Below are positions 11,601 to 23,660 of a stretch of 64,000 nt of DNA, one piece after another. The stretch is from contig NW_019211456.1 in assembly GCF_002443255.2 (NCBI RefSeq), positions 15,857,557 to 15,921,556 on the forward strand, written 5' to 3'. The translations under genes were made by a program, and so were the position numbers. The notes under the pieces are model-generated. The model was not told the DNA's origin and made no database searches. It saw nothing but the letters and a program-made list of their open reading frames with translations. This DNA is from Varroa destructor (Eukaryota; Arthropoda; Arachnida; Mesostigmata; Varroidae). The stretch's first letter is position 1; each line of letters begins with the position of its first letter.

Positions 11601-13076
11601 CAATTATTATTATCCTAGTGAAAATCGAAGTTATGAATTAGCTACATAGGTAATCCTCCCTACTGAAGTACACATGCAGATAGAAACATATCCGGAAATA
11701 GAATCTAAATTCAGACAGTATTTTATCAAAGGGAGGATTGAGCGAGAAAGACAAACTTTTCATCCTGTTTCGATCCATTGATTAAAATGTGATCTATTCT
11801 ATGTTTATACCACGTACCAGCCTAGCCATCTCGCACTGACAGCGCAAGCGGAGAAGGTTATACTTATATAAAATTGGGGTTTGTCGAAGACGAAATCAAG
11901 GAAAGCACCTCTGGCCTCGAGCAGAAGACCACTAGCACGTAGTAGTAGCATGACACGATCAATATCTCACGCGTACAAACAGGGAGATAACAGTACAAAG
12001 AGAAGCCCCCAGCGCCTGGCTTTTTCTTGGCTTGACGGAAACGGAGGCCGCGTTGGTAACATAGCCCTACTTTTCTATCATCTGTATGACAGTTTTACAT
12101 TGACTAAGCTGCATCTAGGCCGGAACTCTTTGCGGCTGCCACTGCTGAGCTGCCGACATGGGCTCACCCATTCAAAGGCTAATCTGCTACGTAAAATTAG
12201 CCACCCCTAGAAATAGCTAGTTCTATAGATATCCAGTGACTAAGAAGTAGAAGGACTAGACTAGCAACAGTGCTGATAATAACGTAGGTAGCCAAAAACG
12301 TCTAGGCGGAGTACCCATTCCCTCAATAGTCTGCCTACCGTAGACACACACAAATGATGGACAGGGATTAGTACAATGAACGGCTTGTAAAAAAGCTGCA
12401 AAGGCTTTCGCTATCCGATTTTATACTCCGGATGCAGACACCGATACGACAGGCATGTAGACGCGGGAAAAATCAATAGCTAACCAACGGCGAGATTCTA
12501 TTTGAAATACCTAAAGGAACGACACGAGGAGCGAATGACAAGGTGAAACAGCGCCTTCAAGAGCCGATATTACTGAATCTACGTTGAGCTATACTTTTTG
12601 TCGGCAGGATTTGTAGTACACATACAAATATCCATGGATAGACTCGGATTATACCATCGAGTTCTAGTAATTTTTCGTTTTTCCGATATAAACACATTCG
12701 AGGCAAATAGGGGCACGCTTTTCACGTCACGGAACACAGAGTTTTATGATCACTGCGTTAGATTGTACCACTTACTAGCAATATAGCCCATCGTGGAACC
12801 TCTTGCGGAACCGTCGACTGAAGGTCGATCCAAGGCAGCGTCTCGCCTGGGTAACGTCGCCCAATCGTTAGGGTTGGTTTTCTGGGTCGAAAAACTCACG
12901 AATATCGCAACTAACGGGTTTTCTTAAAACGTTTCACGATCGTTGCTTTCGTTTTAAAAAGACATCGTATCTTTGCACAGAAATTTTTTTTCGTCCCGCG
13001 AATGGTAATCTCTCAGTTGGTCACTGACCCGGACAAGGCACTTACATAAGATTGTTTCTGCTTCTGCCTATTGCAG

Positions 13077-13489
13077 TACGGCAAAATATTACCGTGACAC
13101 ACTACCACGAGTACCTGAAAACAATTCGAACGCAGCGAACGTCCTTCTGGCAACACGTTATGGATGTAAGCCGCTTATGAGGGAATACTTATTACTTCGA
13201 AAAAACAGTATACGGTCCAAAAAACTGTGCTCCTGTCAAATCATCATTGTAAAACGCATCATACGGTCTACTTTGAAATTTCTTTGTAGTTTTTTCTTTA
13301 ATATATTATATAATTGTTGGCCGCAATTCTTTGCAACAATCCTATGAGATCGATTCAAATCACGGCAATGAACAGGCCGTTGATGAAAGACGACAGCTAA
13401 TTTTCGCTACAAATAATCAAGTAAAATCTTTTATTACACTTAAATATTTGAGTGTTATTTTTGTTCATGCACACATCCTCCACAAATGA
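13077..13489 (+). CDS. Candidate two-exon 3' part of an unknown gene
   Basis: A strong acceptor (TTTCTGCTTCTGCCTATTGCAG) ends at 13076. Exon one (13077 to 13165, 89 nt) encodes a peptide starting TAKYYRDTLPRVPENNSNAA and ends at GGAT|GTAAGC. A 124-nt intron ending TTTCTTTGTAG leads to exon two (13290 to 13489). It stays open for 66 codons in the joined frame, includes NEQAVDERRQLIFATNN, and ends TGA at 13487. The unspliced frame is also open, to about 13349, so the splice is not forced by frame alone. An upstream open frame ending at 13004 would add a 72-nt intron, with a weaker donor. No domain is recognised and no AATAAA lies near the stop. Confidence 0.33.
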
Positions 13490-14436
13490 ATAGTTGTAGT
13501 TGGCGATGTATATTCGGTTAGATTTTATGCAGAATTCGGGGGGTCACCTAGCAGGACAGATTTCAGTCTAGCTTTCATGAGCCGGTCGCCGCACTCCGCA
13601 CGACATATGGCCGAATGCCCCTTGAACTTAGTCTAGTTGTGTCCAGGGACAGCCACAACCGTTACTACTTTATACATGCAGTGTCTGCCAAGCTTCAAAG
13701 TTTTTTTTTAGACGCCGAAACCCCCCTCCCTAACGTTGCCGTGGCGTTCTCTTGCTTTCTAGTCAGCTGCCTTGCTCAGTTTAGATAGCGTCTTGGTCAC
13801 TCTGATGGTAGAAGAGATCAGGGGCACAAGAAGTGAAGAACTTCTTTTTCACTCACTAACAAGCGCACACACAAACACAGCAGGTGCTGCCAAGCAAAGC
13901 AGAAAATGGCCAGCTACGGCTACTAACCAAGAAGCACACGAAAGCTTCCCCCCCTCTAGTCGCAACTCTAGTCCAATCTCGAATCTCAGTCAGACGTAGA
14001 GGTCGCCGTTGCTACCCTCGCCTCCCGTTGCTAAACGGGGTAGACTCAAAGATGCGCGATACCGCCTAGTGCACTGTCGTCTCTACTGTAGTACGAAGGC
14101 TGCCACCATGATTGGTATTGCTTTAGGCGGCTGGTAGTGGCAAGCACCGTATAGCCTCTGTCACGAAATCAAACGGATCTAGGAAAGTTAACTCTCACCA
14201 TTTCATTCGATCCATCGGTGAAGCGAGTCAAAGGCCATCAGCTTGCAAGCGGCGGCACAGCTACGGCTGTCAGGGTCATTGGGGTAACGGACGAACGCCG
14301 AGAGCCAAGCAGCAACCAACGAACTGGAGGGCACTAAATTCTACCGTAGTAGAGTTATTGTTGCCACTAGCTTTGATCGTTTGAACGTCGCCTCGCTGTC
14401 TCACCGTTCCGCTTTCCCGATCCCTCTCGGCAATGG

Positions 14437-14554
14437 CTAAGCTATCAAAAGAGTTGGATTGCCATTCGTTGGCATTGCTGCATGGTCCGTCTGTCCCAAC
14501 TCGACGTCAATAGCTGCCATTTGGTTGTCGGCAACGTCAGAGCCGGTGTCTGAT
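14437..14554 (-). CDS. Candidate terminal exon, acidic C-terminal tail
   Basis: One of the best acceptors in the window (CCAATTCTTTTTCAG) ends at 14555. The following frame (one base, then 38 codons and TAG at 14437) reads SDTGSDVADNQMAAIDVELG and continues to GNPTLLIA. The composition, acidic and Gly/Asn/Ala-rich, is like a disordered cytosolic tail of a membrane or adaptor protein. A second frame is also open (to a TGA) but is less protein-like. No upstream exon could be tied to it, and I see no AATAAA in the next 130 nt. It lies in the GC-rich 13.7 to 14.6 kb island. Confidence 0.38.
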
Positions 14555-15729
14555 CTGAAAAAGAATTGGTGATGGAAAGTCGTATCTTTTCTTTGCCAAC
14601 GCGGATCGCTGACGGTATATATCGAGCATAAACCCCAATGACTCTCTCTCGATCTGTGTCACAAGAAAACGGGTAAACAGGAGTAAGTGGAGCTCAAGGG
14701 ATGGCTAGCAAGTGAATACTAGAATGTGATCACGAAAATGTTCGCCATAACCTCTGAAGTCAATCAAGTCACAAACGTCGCCATTAGGTAGCTGTTTATT
14801 CGACTTATATAACGATCGCAGTCCTGTAAATTAGGTACGGTGAATGGACATGGTAGCTCGATGACCGAGCAGCTCAAAACGAAGTTATCGTGGCGATACC
14901 GCCAAAATCTATGCATAGCAAAACATTCATCATCTGTTGATAGTAATGCGTGCTATATGAAATGGAATCTTTTGCGTAAACATGTCCTGTATGCTGTACT
15001 CTACGGCGTAGTTAAACGGTATATCATCGCGCGCTTTCAGGTCTGTCTCCCTTATGTCCATCTGCATTTGACAGAGTGCAATAATGCTGTAGGCAAAAGA
15101 TAGTAATGACAAAAACATTTATATGAAGGGAACAGTGCATGACCCCAAAATAATGAAGGGGCGCAATATTTTCTTCAAAAAAAAACGGACGTCCCGCTGA
15201 ACCGATACGGAACCTCTTTTACAATGATCAGCATGAATATGGGAGCGTTAATGAAGGGAAAAAACCATCCATATGCGTCGCTGCAAGTTTATTCAACGAA
15301 AATTCTCGCTCAATTAGAACACTCTGTGTTTATGCAGGTATACCTGAAGCATATCTCTTGAAAGGTTTTTACCTATAGACCTATCTACAGCGTTAGAAGA
15401 GAGGCGTAAGAGACTAGACATGGGCAATAAAATAATTATCTTTTTAGCTATCCATTACACTAACATTGTAGCAGCTGGAAAATATCAAGAGTAAACAAGC
15501 CGAGTTTCTCTGTTAATGAGTTCCTCTATTTCCCTATTACACTAACAACAAATACAGTTTGGTTAGAATCATTCATAGACTAGATGGTATCGTTTCCCCC
15601 TTCATATACATGTATCTAATGTAGTATCACTTGAATTCTTCATATGAGTTCCGTTCAATTCAGGACAAATATTTGGAGGTGCATTTAACGCAATATATAT
15701 TCTTCATATAGTAAATTTGTTATTTTCAG

Positions 15730-15887
15730 CTAGTAAACTGTCCAGCAATAGTCGTCGCTGCCGTTATCAGGAAACGAGAAACCGCTGGCTAAATGGAAAA
15801 GCAACCGGCAATTCATACATACGTACCTATAACCTTTTTTCGAAGCATTTTGACTTCTGTTTTTTCGACTACATCCGAGCCGTTTGA
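15730..15887 (+). CDS. Candidate terminal exon, basic peptide
   Basis: Acceptor TTGTTATTTTCAG ends at 15729. The frame starting two bases in is open for 51 codons and ends TGA at 15885. It encodes SKLSSNSRRCRYQETRNRWL and then a Tyr/Phe-rich tail. The alternative frame 0 gives a 20-residue peptide. No poly(A) signal or donor exon was found. Low confidence. Confidence 0.18.
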
Positions 15888-16565
15888 ACTATTCTAACCC
15901 TATAACCGCGTTAGTCTGACGTTAGGCTGACCTGTTTCAACTCCCTTTGCCTAAAGATAGTGTGAGAAAGGATTTGGGAACGAGGGGGGTTCTAGCCTGA
16001 TGAGTGTTCCCCCACCTCGGTTGGCAAGCGCTCGTGTGAAACGCCGCAGGGCAATGCACTTGCTCGAAACTATGATAGAGAAAAAGATCTGGTGGAAACA
16101 GGGTCCTGGAAAGACTCAAACGACGACGACGCCGCCACTGCTATCGCAGCAGTGTAGTGTTTTGCTATGAGCCGTTCAGTCGCTTAAAGCAATCGTCCTT
16201 TTTCCATCTCTCTGAATGGCACTACCAACCACAAAACCCAAAAGTTCCCCTTTAACCGGCCATCCAGCCAGAATGCAACGAAGCTTGCCGACCGGCCGCA
16301 GCCAGACACTTGCCAGCGAAAAAAGCGTCTTGTCAGTTAGGGTGCGCGCCGCCCTGATCGCAGAGCGAGAGCTCGCGCAGGAAGAGAGACGGAATAACCT
16401 AAATTAAATGATAATTTTTATGCGGCACGGCTCCCTCTCTCCCGTGTGCTAACTCTATTGCGATGCTGCGAACGAAGTGCCCCCGTTTTACGCGGGTGCT
16501 GCCACCCCCAATTTCCTACTACTAGTCGACCCATTGGATAGGGATAGTATGTTGGTCGAGCCAAG

Positions 16566-16808
16566 ATGCCAGCTCAAAGAAAAGCAGTGGATGCTCTCGC
16601 CACTACTGCGTGCCGCGTTCTCAATGAATTTCCAACAAGCCACGAGCAGCCGTTCTTTCTCCTGTTAGCGTACTTGGAACAAGGTGGCCGGCTGGGAAAC
16701 GTTTCTCGTTTGTTGGCTTTATCTCTCAATCTCTTGTTTTTTCTGCGTTGTTCAGGAGCGTCGCAGGAATTTCGTAACGTCGACTTGCATACCAGTGAAT
16801 CTGACTAA
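16566..16808 (+). CDS. Candidate small protein gene, 56 aa spliced or 80 aa unspliced
   Basis: The ATG at 16566 (A at -3) opens a helical-looking peptide starting MPAQRKAVDALATTACRVLN. Exon one (16566 to 16683) ends AAG|GTGGCC. A 72-nt intron (16684 to 16755) ends with a long pyrimidine tract and TTGTTCAG. Exon two (16756 to 16808) adds ASQEFRNVDLHTSESD and TAA, and AATAAA follows 25 nt later. The intron is 24 stop-free codons long, so retention also keeps the frame and would insert a Leu/Phe-rich hydrophobic stretch (LLALSLNLLFFL). A second frame through exon two is open to a GCAG|GTAGGC donor at 16816, so exon two may instead be an internal exon of another transcript. No homologue is recognised. 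Confidence 0.38.
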   Translation: MPAQRKAVDALATTACRVLNEFPTSHEQPFFLLLAYLEQGGRLGNVSRLLALSLNLLFFLRCSGASQEFRNVDLHTSESD

Positions 16809-16832
16809 CTTGCAGGTAGGCCACATTGGCTG

Positions 16833-16838
16833 AATAAA
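16833..16838 (+). terminator. AATAAA poly(A) signal
   Basis: AATAAA lies 25 nt after the TAA of the small ORF ending at 16808, within the normal range for a 3' end. Confidence 0.4.
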
Positions 16839-18396
16839 ACGAAATTCATGCGGTTCCTTTAGCAGCTTTGCATCTAAAAAGGTGCGTAGAGCACTGACAT
16901 TGGCTGTGTGTATTTTGCAGCTGTACAAATAATAAATGCATTAAACAAGACAGTCTAACAAGAACCAAATGATAGTGTGCGCCTGTTTAATTTTTGTTTT
17001 ATGTTGTGACATCGTTGGTACCCTATCTGGCCCCGTGCGTCTATTATCACTGCTAGGGTTTCTAAATTTGCTGGCCATGCGAAGTCCTCACGGGCTCGTC
17101 GCTAGTTGAGCTATTTGGTGGATTCGATGACTCCATCCATCGCCTTCGCTGCCATTGATGGACTCAGTCTGCCATTGGCTGTAGGTCGTTATCAACGTCC
17201 TTTTTCGCAACTGAACTCTCTAAGCCACACGCTTCCTTTCACTTTTGTATTGTTGTTCTGTTGTATGAATGTCTTTGAGCTCTTCAGTGATATCGAATAA
17301 ACCCCCAACGCGCCACTCCGCCAGAAACACGCCGATGTTGCTCAAAAATAGACTAGCTGAATTTTTTGTGCGTAGCATGCTTTTTCCGCATGGTTTCCAT
17401 CACGTCTCTAATCCTGTACAATACATATGTGAATTAGTGCTGAACTTTGAAGACGTTGTTCTTCTGTACTGTTTATTTTAGTTTGTCTAGTCATTGCACA
17501 AGACTGATGCTTGGCGACCTAGGCGACATAGGAACGTGAAAATAGACACTTACATATAGTGGCCGGGGGCATAGATAAATCATGTTGTCTCTGAGAATAC
17601 GCAGATCGCCCACTACGTCATTCAACCTTAACCTTGTATCATGCCGCTTCGGCAGCCGTAGAATTATGTACTCCCAATCTGGTGTGCACAAGAACCGCAG
17701 GTCCAGAGCGCAACTGTTCATCTGCAATAACCGAACAATGCCTCGTGACACCTGCATACACAGTTGATGGATCTCGCTTATGGCGGTAGATTACTGTAGG
17801 CGCAAACGGTATAAGATCACCAGTACAGCCATTCAAGATAACAAGACTGCGAATAAGAACCAAAGAGGGCGAGGGTTTAGAACTACTTGTGCGCGATTGA
17901 CAAGAAGAAAAGAGCAGGAATACTGATCAGGTGTAGTACAGTCTCGCCTATCATTAGAAGGATATCGATGAAAGATCAAGCTAGTCGGCTTAACAATGGC
18001 TTTTTAATAAAAGGGGATTCAGGTGAGCCCAATCACAAGGAAGTGCACAGAGAAAATTGTATTTTTCTGGAGAGCCGCTCGAATCTTCTTTGAATAGTTT
18101 TATGTTATGGATACATATTTTCCTTAGGCGAAAAAGCAGCTAGGGAAATATATTAATGCTCATTCTATAGTCATAAATGAGTAATTGTAAACAATGGACA
18201 AAGGTATTTTGTACATTAGGTGTACTTTGAAGTTACCTAAGCGTTAAAATGATGTAGTTTCTTTCAGGCTTAATGTTTTCTTTAAAAGGCAATTCTATAA
18301 ATAAAACGTTCCAATGCGACCTGTTAACGTTCTACTGTGCCACTGACTGACGTTCCGGTATGCTGAAGTTACCTCAACTGTTCTTTTAATCGTTTA

Positions 18397-18672
18397 ATGA
18401 GACTGTTCAATTTTTTTTTCCAAGCTGAACATAAAAGTGCACACTTGTGTAAAATGTGGCCTTATCCCTATGAAGAACGTTCCTTTTATTCATCTCGAAA
18501 ACATGGGATTCAGGTTAGTGAACTTCATCCGTCGAATGCGGTTCGTACACTTCTATTTGCGTTACGGAATACTCAGCTGGCTGCCTTCTGGTGGTTCTGT
18601 CATATGAACAAAGCTTCGAGTAAAAATTTCCCGTGTGTAGATTTAGAGGGCTGCAAAACCAAAAACAAATGA
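18397..18672 (+). CDS. Candidate ORF, first of an ATGA-overlapping pair
   Basis: ATG at 18397 opens 91 codons of mixed composition, including a Trp/Tyr/Pro patch (KMWPYPYEERSFYSSRKHG). The start context is weak (T at -3). A good donor CAG|GTTAGT lies after codon 39 (HGIQ), so the natural exon may end there. The TGA at 18670 overlaps the ATG of the next ORF. No domain is recognised. Confidence 0.22.
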   Translation: MRLFNFFFQAEHKSAHLCKMWPYPYEERSFYSSRKHGIQVSELHPSNAVRTLLFALRNTQLAAFWWFCHMNKASSKNFPCVDLEGCKTKNK

Positions 18673-18923
18673 AAGGAGAAGCAATTTACGTGTCCTTTCC
18701 ATCTAAACAATACCTGCACCCCAAGGAACTTTCCCAGCGAACTCTAATTCTGCAAAAACGCTTCGCTTGGAACGTGATCTCGAGGATAAATTATGTAACG
18801 CAAATCATCAGCTTACATTATCAGATAAGAGCTGCTATCTCGTGCTCTGAACTTATGATTTTTGTTATATTTCTTGAATCATTCAGCTGTCATGCGGTAC
18901 ACAATGACACAACGACGGACTAA
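18669..18923 (+). CDS. Candidate ORF, second of an ATGA-overlapping pair
   Basis: The ATG at 18669 overlaps the preceding TGA as ATGA. The ORF has 84 codons, beginning MKGEAIYVSFPSKQYLHPKE. It is basic and Leu/Ile-rich in the middle, with a hydrophobic stretch (ELMIFVIFLESF) near the end. The frame is also open upstream of the ATG into the first ORF. It may be a second exon or a frameshifted continuation of the same sequence; no homologue is recognised. Confidence 0.22.
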   Translation: MKGEAIYVSFPSKQYLHPKELSQRTLILQKRFAWNVISRINYVTQIISLHYQIRAAISCSELMIFVIFLESFSCHAVHNDTTTD

Positions 18924-19471
18924 TAATGCTTGGCCCGAATAGCCAACGACACATCAGAATGGCAGAATGACCAACAAGGGCAGATCAGGTATGGATTTGA
19001 CTCAAAAAACGAGGATATTGCGAGCAGTATACGGCTCACAGCAGATTAGCCTAAAGCTTACTTCGAATAACTGCGGTTATTGCTTTAAATGTATTAAGTA
19101 GCTTACTACCACGTTGTACTTTCAAATCCACAAAGAGGATGAAGTAATGAGTGTATAAGCATACCCATGCCACACTAAGTCTACTGCTTCACTTAACGGC
19201 AGACTCCTATATCGATACAAATATGTCGTCTAATATAGGTCGGCTTTTGAGCAACTTTCGATTTATAATCGGCTTCATGAAGTTCGATCAAAAATAGACA
19301 AACAGTTGAGTAATTTAAATATTTGTAACAAACACTGAATCTTTACAGAGGTCGACGTTACTAATCAAACGAGCACAAACTATGAAAAATTGAAAATCAT
19401 TCATAGGCACATAGCATTTAACTTTAGTGAAAAGTCAGAGGGAAGTGTACGACATCAACATATAATGACAC

Positions 19472-19738
19472 ATGGCAATCCGTATGATTGGATCGCTGCT
19501 CCATCTAACCTCTGATCAGCTCCGTCTGCTAGGGTCTAGTCTGAAAAGTTGTTGCTACGCTGATTCGCAGCCTGCTTTGAGAGTAACGGGCATCGAGGCG
19601 GATAGCTTTTTCTTGTACTACTCAGAATTGTATTTACAAGATACAGTCAGATACTCTTGCTTTTCCAGCAGCAGAAGCAGCAACAACAACAATAGCACCA
19701 GTATAGATTATGAACGACTACTGCCACGATCACGGTGA
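19472..19738 (+). CDS. Candidate exon with Ser/Asn-rich tail
   Basis: ATG at 19472 (G at +4) opens 88 codons starting MAIRMIGSLLHLTSDQLRLL, with acidic and aromatic middle parts and a low-complexity SSSRSSNNNNSTS run near the end. The run is encoded by AGC/AAC triplets, as in many arthropod proteins. The frame stops at CGG TGA, which is also a donor-like CG|GTGA (intron from 19735), so the true exon may end at 19734. No signal peptide and no recognised domain. The 19.7 to 19.9 kb flank is also rich in CAG/CAA triplets. Confidence 0.33.
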   Translation: MAIRMIGSLLHLTSDQLRLLGSSLKSCCYADSQPALRVTGIEADSFFLYYSELYLQDTVRYSCFSSSRSSNNNNSTSIDYERLLPRSR

Positions 19739-22700
19739 CCAGATCATTATCCAACCACACTCACCGTCACTACCCGTAGACTGCCACAACGTGATTGCAA
19801 AAAACCCGTCTCTAAAGAGGACGCGCCAACCCTGTTTATGCCGTTGCTCCTACCGCAGATATTAATAACAGCCACAGCAGCAACAGCGGTGGTGGACGCA
19901 GGGACAACCCCCTAGCGTTGTCAAATAAAGTCAACGTCAGTAGACGTTTGTAAAGGAGCCTCCGCTACGAACCTTGCGATAGCCAGAGCGCTGTACAATT
20001 TCCGTTAAAGAATCGGCCAACGGGCCATACGGATGCCCGCGAATACACAGACACACGATGCACTGAATATAAGCCACTATATGTGCGTCTTTATTAAGGA
20101 ACAATAGACGAACAAAATTGAATTGGGCCATGCTGTAACGCCATATACTAGACATCGTTGCTGTGCAGAATGGTCGGCCTACTTCGTTTGTGCACGAAGC
20201 TGTGGTCATGCCTGTGTGGAGCAAGGAAACTCGATGCCCTCCTGCCTAGATGTGCACTACTGGAAGAAAGTGCTGTGGCAGATAAAAGGCAGAGATAAAT
20301 ATGTTAGGGGAGCGAAAAAAATGTTCCTTGGCTTGCCGTTTCTTCCTGCTGCGTTTCTATATTGTCCCTCCAGTATGGCTCAATAAGTTGGGACAGTGGC
20401 GAGCTAACGGTGGGGTTGTGACAGGCGAACGCCTTCGAAATTAAATTTGTTCACACTCATGCTCGGCCGCACAGAACGAAGGGAAGCATCTCAAGCAGAA
20501 GTCACTAGGGAAAACAGAATGACAGAGAAATACGACAATTATCCAGAAAAAGATCATTGTCATTATTACGTCTTCCGTTTGTTCGAGTTTTGCATGCATA
20601 CAGTGTCACATAAGACGAACACCTTTTAGGGAGAATGAAATATCTGCATGAAGCTCACAAAGATATATCTGTTAAATGATATACCTTAATATAGAGCGGA
20701 AACGCACAGTAGTAACTAAGATGTTTTGGCGTCTTTTTTATTCAATGCAGCAACCAGCCCTATTTTAGAAGGACGGACACCAAATACACTCTAATATAGG
20801 ATAAAAATTAAATAAAATAGAATAAAATAACAAAGAGGAGGCGATAACAGCTGCAGGTTAGTCTTTGCTTTCTAGTCTGCTTCTGGCTTTGCAAGTTCAA
20901 GACGCACTTCCTTTCGATGAACATGACCGCCATCACACGGATGCGACTGACTGACCATGGAATAAAGCGTCTTTGAATGGGTACAAGGACGTGCTGGACG
21001 GTGTGACAGGCATGACGGGCTACACTTAAGTGCGGCCACTTTGCTTGCAAAATAAAGAAGCCACTTCACACGTCGGCAAACGCCAAGTTGGAGGTCATTT
21101 TTCCATAAGCAACGCGTCGTTCTTTTTGTTGATCGTTGAACGATAAAAAGTGCAAAAACGCGAATATTTAGAGGAAAAACCGACCGCAAAACTGGAATTA
21201 CGCATCTGCGATTAAAATAGTAAACTTTATACGTCATCCCTCGTCATCGCTATCAGGTCCCGGATGCCCGATTTCACAACATGTGCAGCAGCGCCGGCCA
21301 CTCTCATCGCGACTCTGTCTTCTCGCTTGTCTTCACCCTCTTTCAGACACAGGCTTTTTCCTACGTGTCTGAACCTATGCTTAAACGTAGGCTTCCTAGG
21401 TTTGGCTCTTAGCAATCAGCGCAGTCGGTGCCTAGGCTTCTCGTTTGTCCATAGCAACGTCGGCTGTCATATTCGTGCACTAAGCGGGCCAACATTTTCA
21501 TCCTCCTTTTGTCCGCTGTTTTTGATGTCCATTTACGCTTGTTCTCTTTTTAGCTGTGGTATTCCTTTTCCTGTACAAGTTTGTTCTCGCTTCTATTGCT
21601 CACTGGCAGTTCTCCTAAAGTCTTTTTTCTCGGTTAGTAGTTGGTGTGTGATGCCGTTTATAGGACAGCGACCCAATAGGTACTGACGACGACAGACGGC
21701 CGGCCGGCAGGTGGGGGTGGCTATGCTGCTGGTACCAAGATACAAAATTGCTAATAACTGTAGGGGGTCCAGTACGTTGGCGAGACGTCTCGGTAGTGAA
21801 GGCAGCGGTGAAAAGAGAGCGGGAAATGACTGTGCTACCCCGGCAGCTGCCGCTGCTCTAGTACGATGGTCGCGCTAGAAAAAAAAAAAGAGGCAGCGAC
21901 CATTCATTCGGACGTCTCGCCAACGAAGGTTGAAGGGTGACTACGTCGCGGGGCAGCAAGACGCGATTCGCCTAGCAAAGCCGTCTGCCTCGGGCATTCA
22001 TCTCGCGGCAATGGTCGACGGTGGCGGCGATCGCAGCAGCCGTCGCGGGTCGCTTACAAAGAAACGAGCTTCATTGGAATTTGTGCTGACCGTATGAGAT
22101 ATTAGCGAGGAACGTAAAAAAAAGAAGACCACGGCGTACATGACGACAACGAATAGTAGAACGACGCTAGCAGCAGGCTGCACAATGAAGCTCAAAAGAG
22201 CCAGACTGAGTTCTCCTACTCTATCAGCTAGATAGTCTCTCAGTCAAGCCGTGCTTCTATCTTTGCTCCCTCACAACCAAGCCCTTCGGTGCTATGAAAA
22301 CAAACGTCAGCTTGTTCTCCATGCTACAGAAACTCTTGCAAATAAACGAGATCTTTTTCCCTCAACTGCTGTCTTGCGCAGCAACCAACCCATTAAAGGC
22401 CTTCGCTGGAGCAGGCCTTGTTCGCGTCATCCAGTTTTTCTAGTCCTGCTGCCGCTTTTGCTGGTGTTGCTGCTGCTACTACCGCTTCCATGTACCCTCA
22501 GACACACTGTGATATCAAAAGAAACTAAAGCCAGTTGTGATACCGATGTTGGCAATAATAGTAGCACTAGTAGCTCATCTAGATTGAAGGTGGACTGGTG
22601 CCGCTTCTCCGTCCTCGACTTGGAAGCAAAGCTTTGGAGTTTCGCTTATTTCTTTAAAGCCAGTCGTCTTGTTCTCACTCGTTCATCCTTATCCGCCCGA

Positions 22701-23660
22701 GCTTGGAGCTCTGAGTCCTTAAGTAGTCGACATGCTGACCCGGCAGTTCTCCAAAAACCGATGAGCTTCATGATGAGAATGCGCCGACCCGGTTTTCGCC
22801 CTGCGGAAGTGCGTCTCGCCCATCTTGAGCGTTCCTCTAATAGTGACATATGTGCTTAGTGTGACCATTTTGGAGGACGCTGACTGATATAGCTATCTGC
22901 AGTTTTGTATAGTGAACACTCGCGTACATGTGCTACTATCATGTAGCATATAGCGTATTAGAAAAACTACTACACTTTTCAGCTCTGTCTGCCCCAAGCA
23001 AGTTTCTCTAGAAAATGGCGAGACTGCGTTTTTTAGTTAGGCATATGATAACGAAATCAATTTTAGCTAAGATATAACACTCGAACGATTGCAGATACCA
23101 TGTGAGAAGCTCCCACAGGAGAGACTCTCTGACGATGGAGTTGTTCCTCCAGTACAACTCTGGTGAAACATTTGTTTTAAATATAGCGATAGAAATACAG
23201 TAACGTGCTTTAAGTCCAACAGGCTGTGTGTTCGGCCGTATTACCTCCAATGACTGACTGTATTTAAGTTTCATTAGTGCAGATTCAAGCTCAGCCTTAC
23301 CTATCGCTGTGCTTCCGTCTGTTCAATCAAGTTTTCTCTAAGTTCCATAGTAAAAGTAATGCTCATAATAATACTGACTAGTATTATTATTACTACTGGT
23401 TTACGCAGCACAAACGAATAAACCTATATCACCAGCATCAGCAATAATTATAGCGTATCGTCCAAAGAAAGCTTTTTTCATCCATCAGCACCTCTTACGC
23501 CGTATATTAGAACCGCAGCTATAGCCTTAACGTCAGTCTTCGAGTAACTTTGAGACTGTACAAGCCATAACACTAAAAACAACAACAATGAAGAACAACT
23601 TCAATGAGTTAGCTAGAATAAACATCGGACGCTGAAACCAGATTGAGGGAGAAGGCATGA
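19739..23660. other. Mixed region with GC-rich island 21.2 to 22.9 kb, no firm gene
   Basis: The island has long open frames on both strands, including 22251 to 22859 plus (202 codons, with a leucine-rich hydrophobic run encoded by a CTG/TTG-rich tract) and 21264 to 21686 plus (140 codons, Cys/Phe/Ser-rich because of a pyrimidine-rich strand). Their composition follows base composition and I could not fit exon boundaries. A minus-strand frame 22849 to 22646 is Arg-rich with a poor start context. It may be a promoter or UTR island. I see no repeats or RNA genes. Confidence 0.4.

Larger units (their letters stand above)
7489..13004. other. AT-rich spacer with simple repeats, no supported gene
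   Basis: I saw no exon I can support. The stretch holds a GA-rich run (8401 to 8425), a TAA-type run (about 8444 to 8468), a short hairpin (8639 to 8670) and poly-T runs (for example near 10991). The GC-richer patch at 8.9 to 9.3 kb has no convincing frame. A short open frame ending at 13004 in a weak ATG|GTAATC donor could be an upstream exon of the candidate at 13077. Confidence 0.45.

Noticed and set aside
22251..22859. 202-codon plus-strand frame with a leucine-rich hydrophobic run as a membrane protein
   Set aside because: The run is encoded by a CTG/TTG-rich tract, there is no convincing start or splice site, and the opposite strand is also open.
23281..23370. Minus-strand GATAG|GTAAGG donor after a short ATG frame
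   Set aside because: The in-frame TAG lies before the donor, so the frame and donor do not agree.
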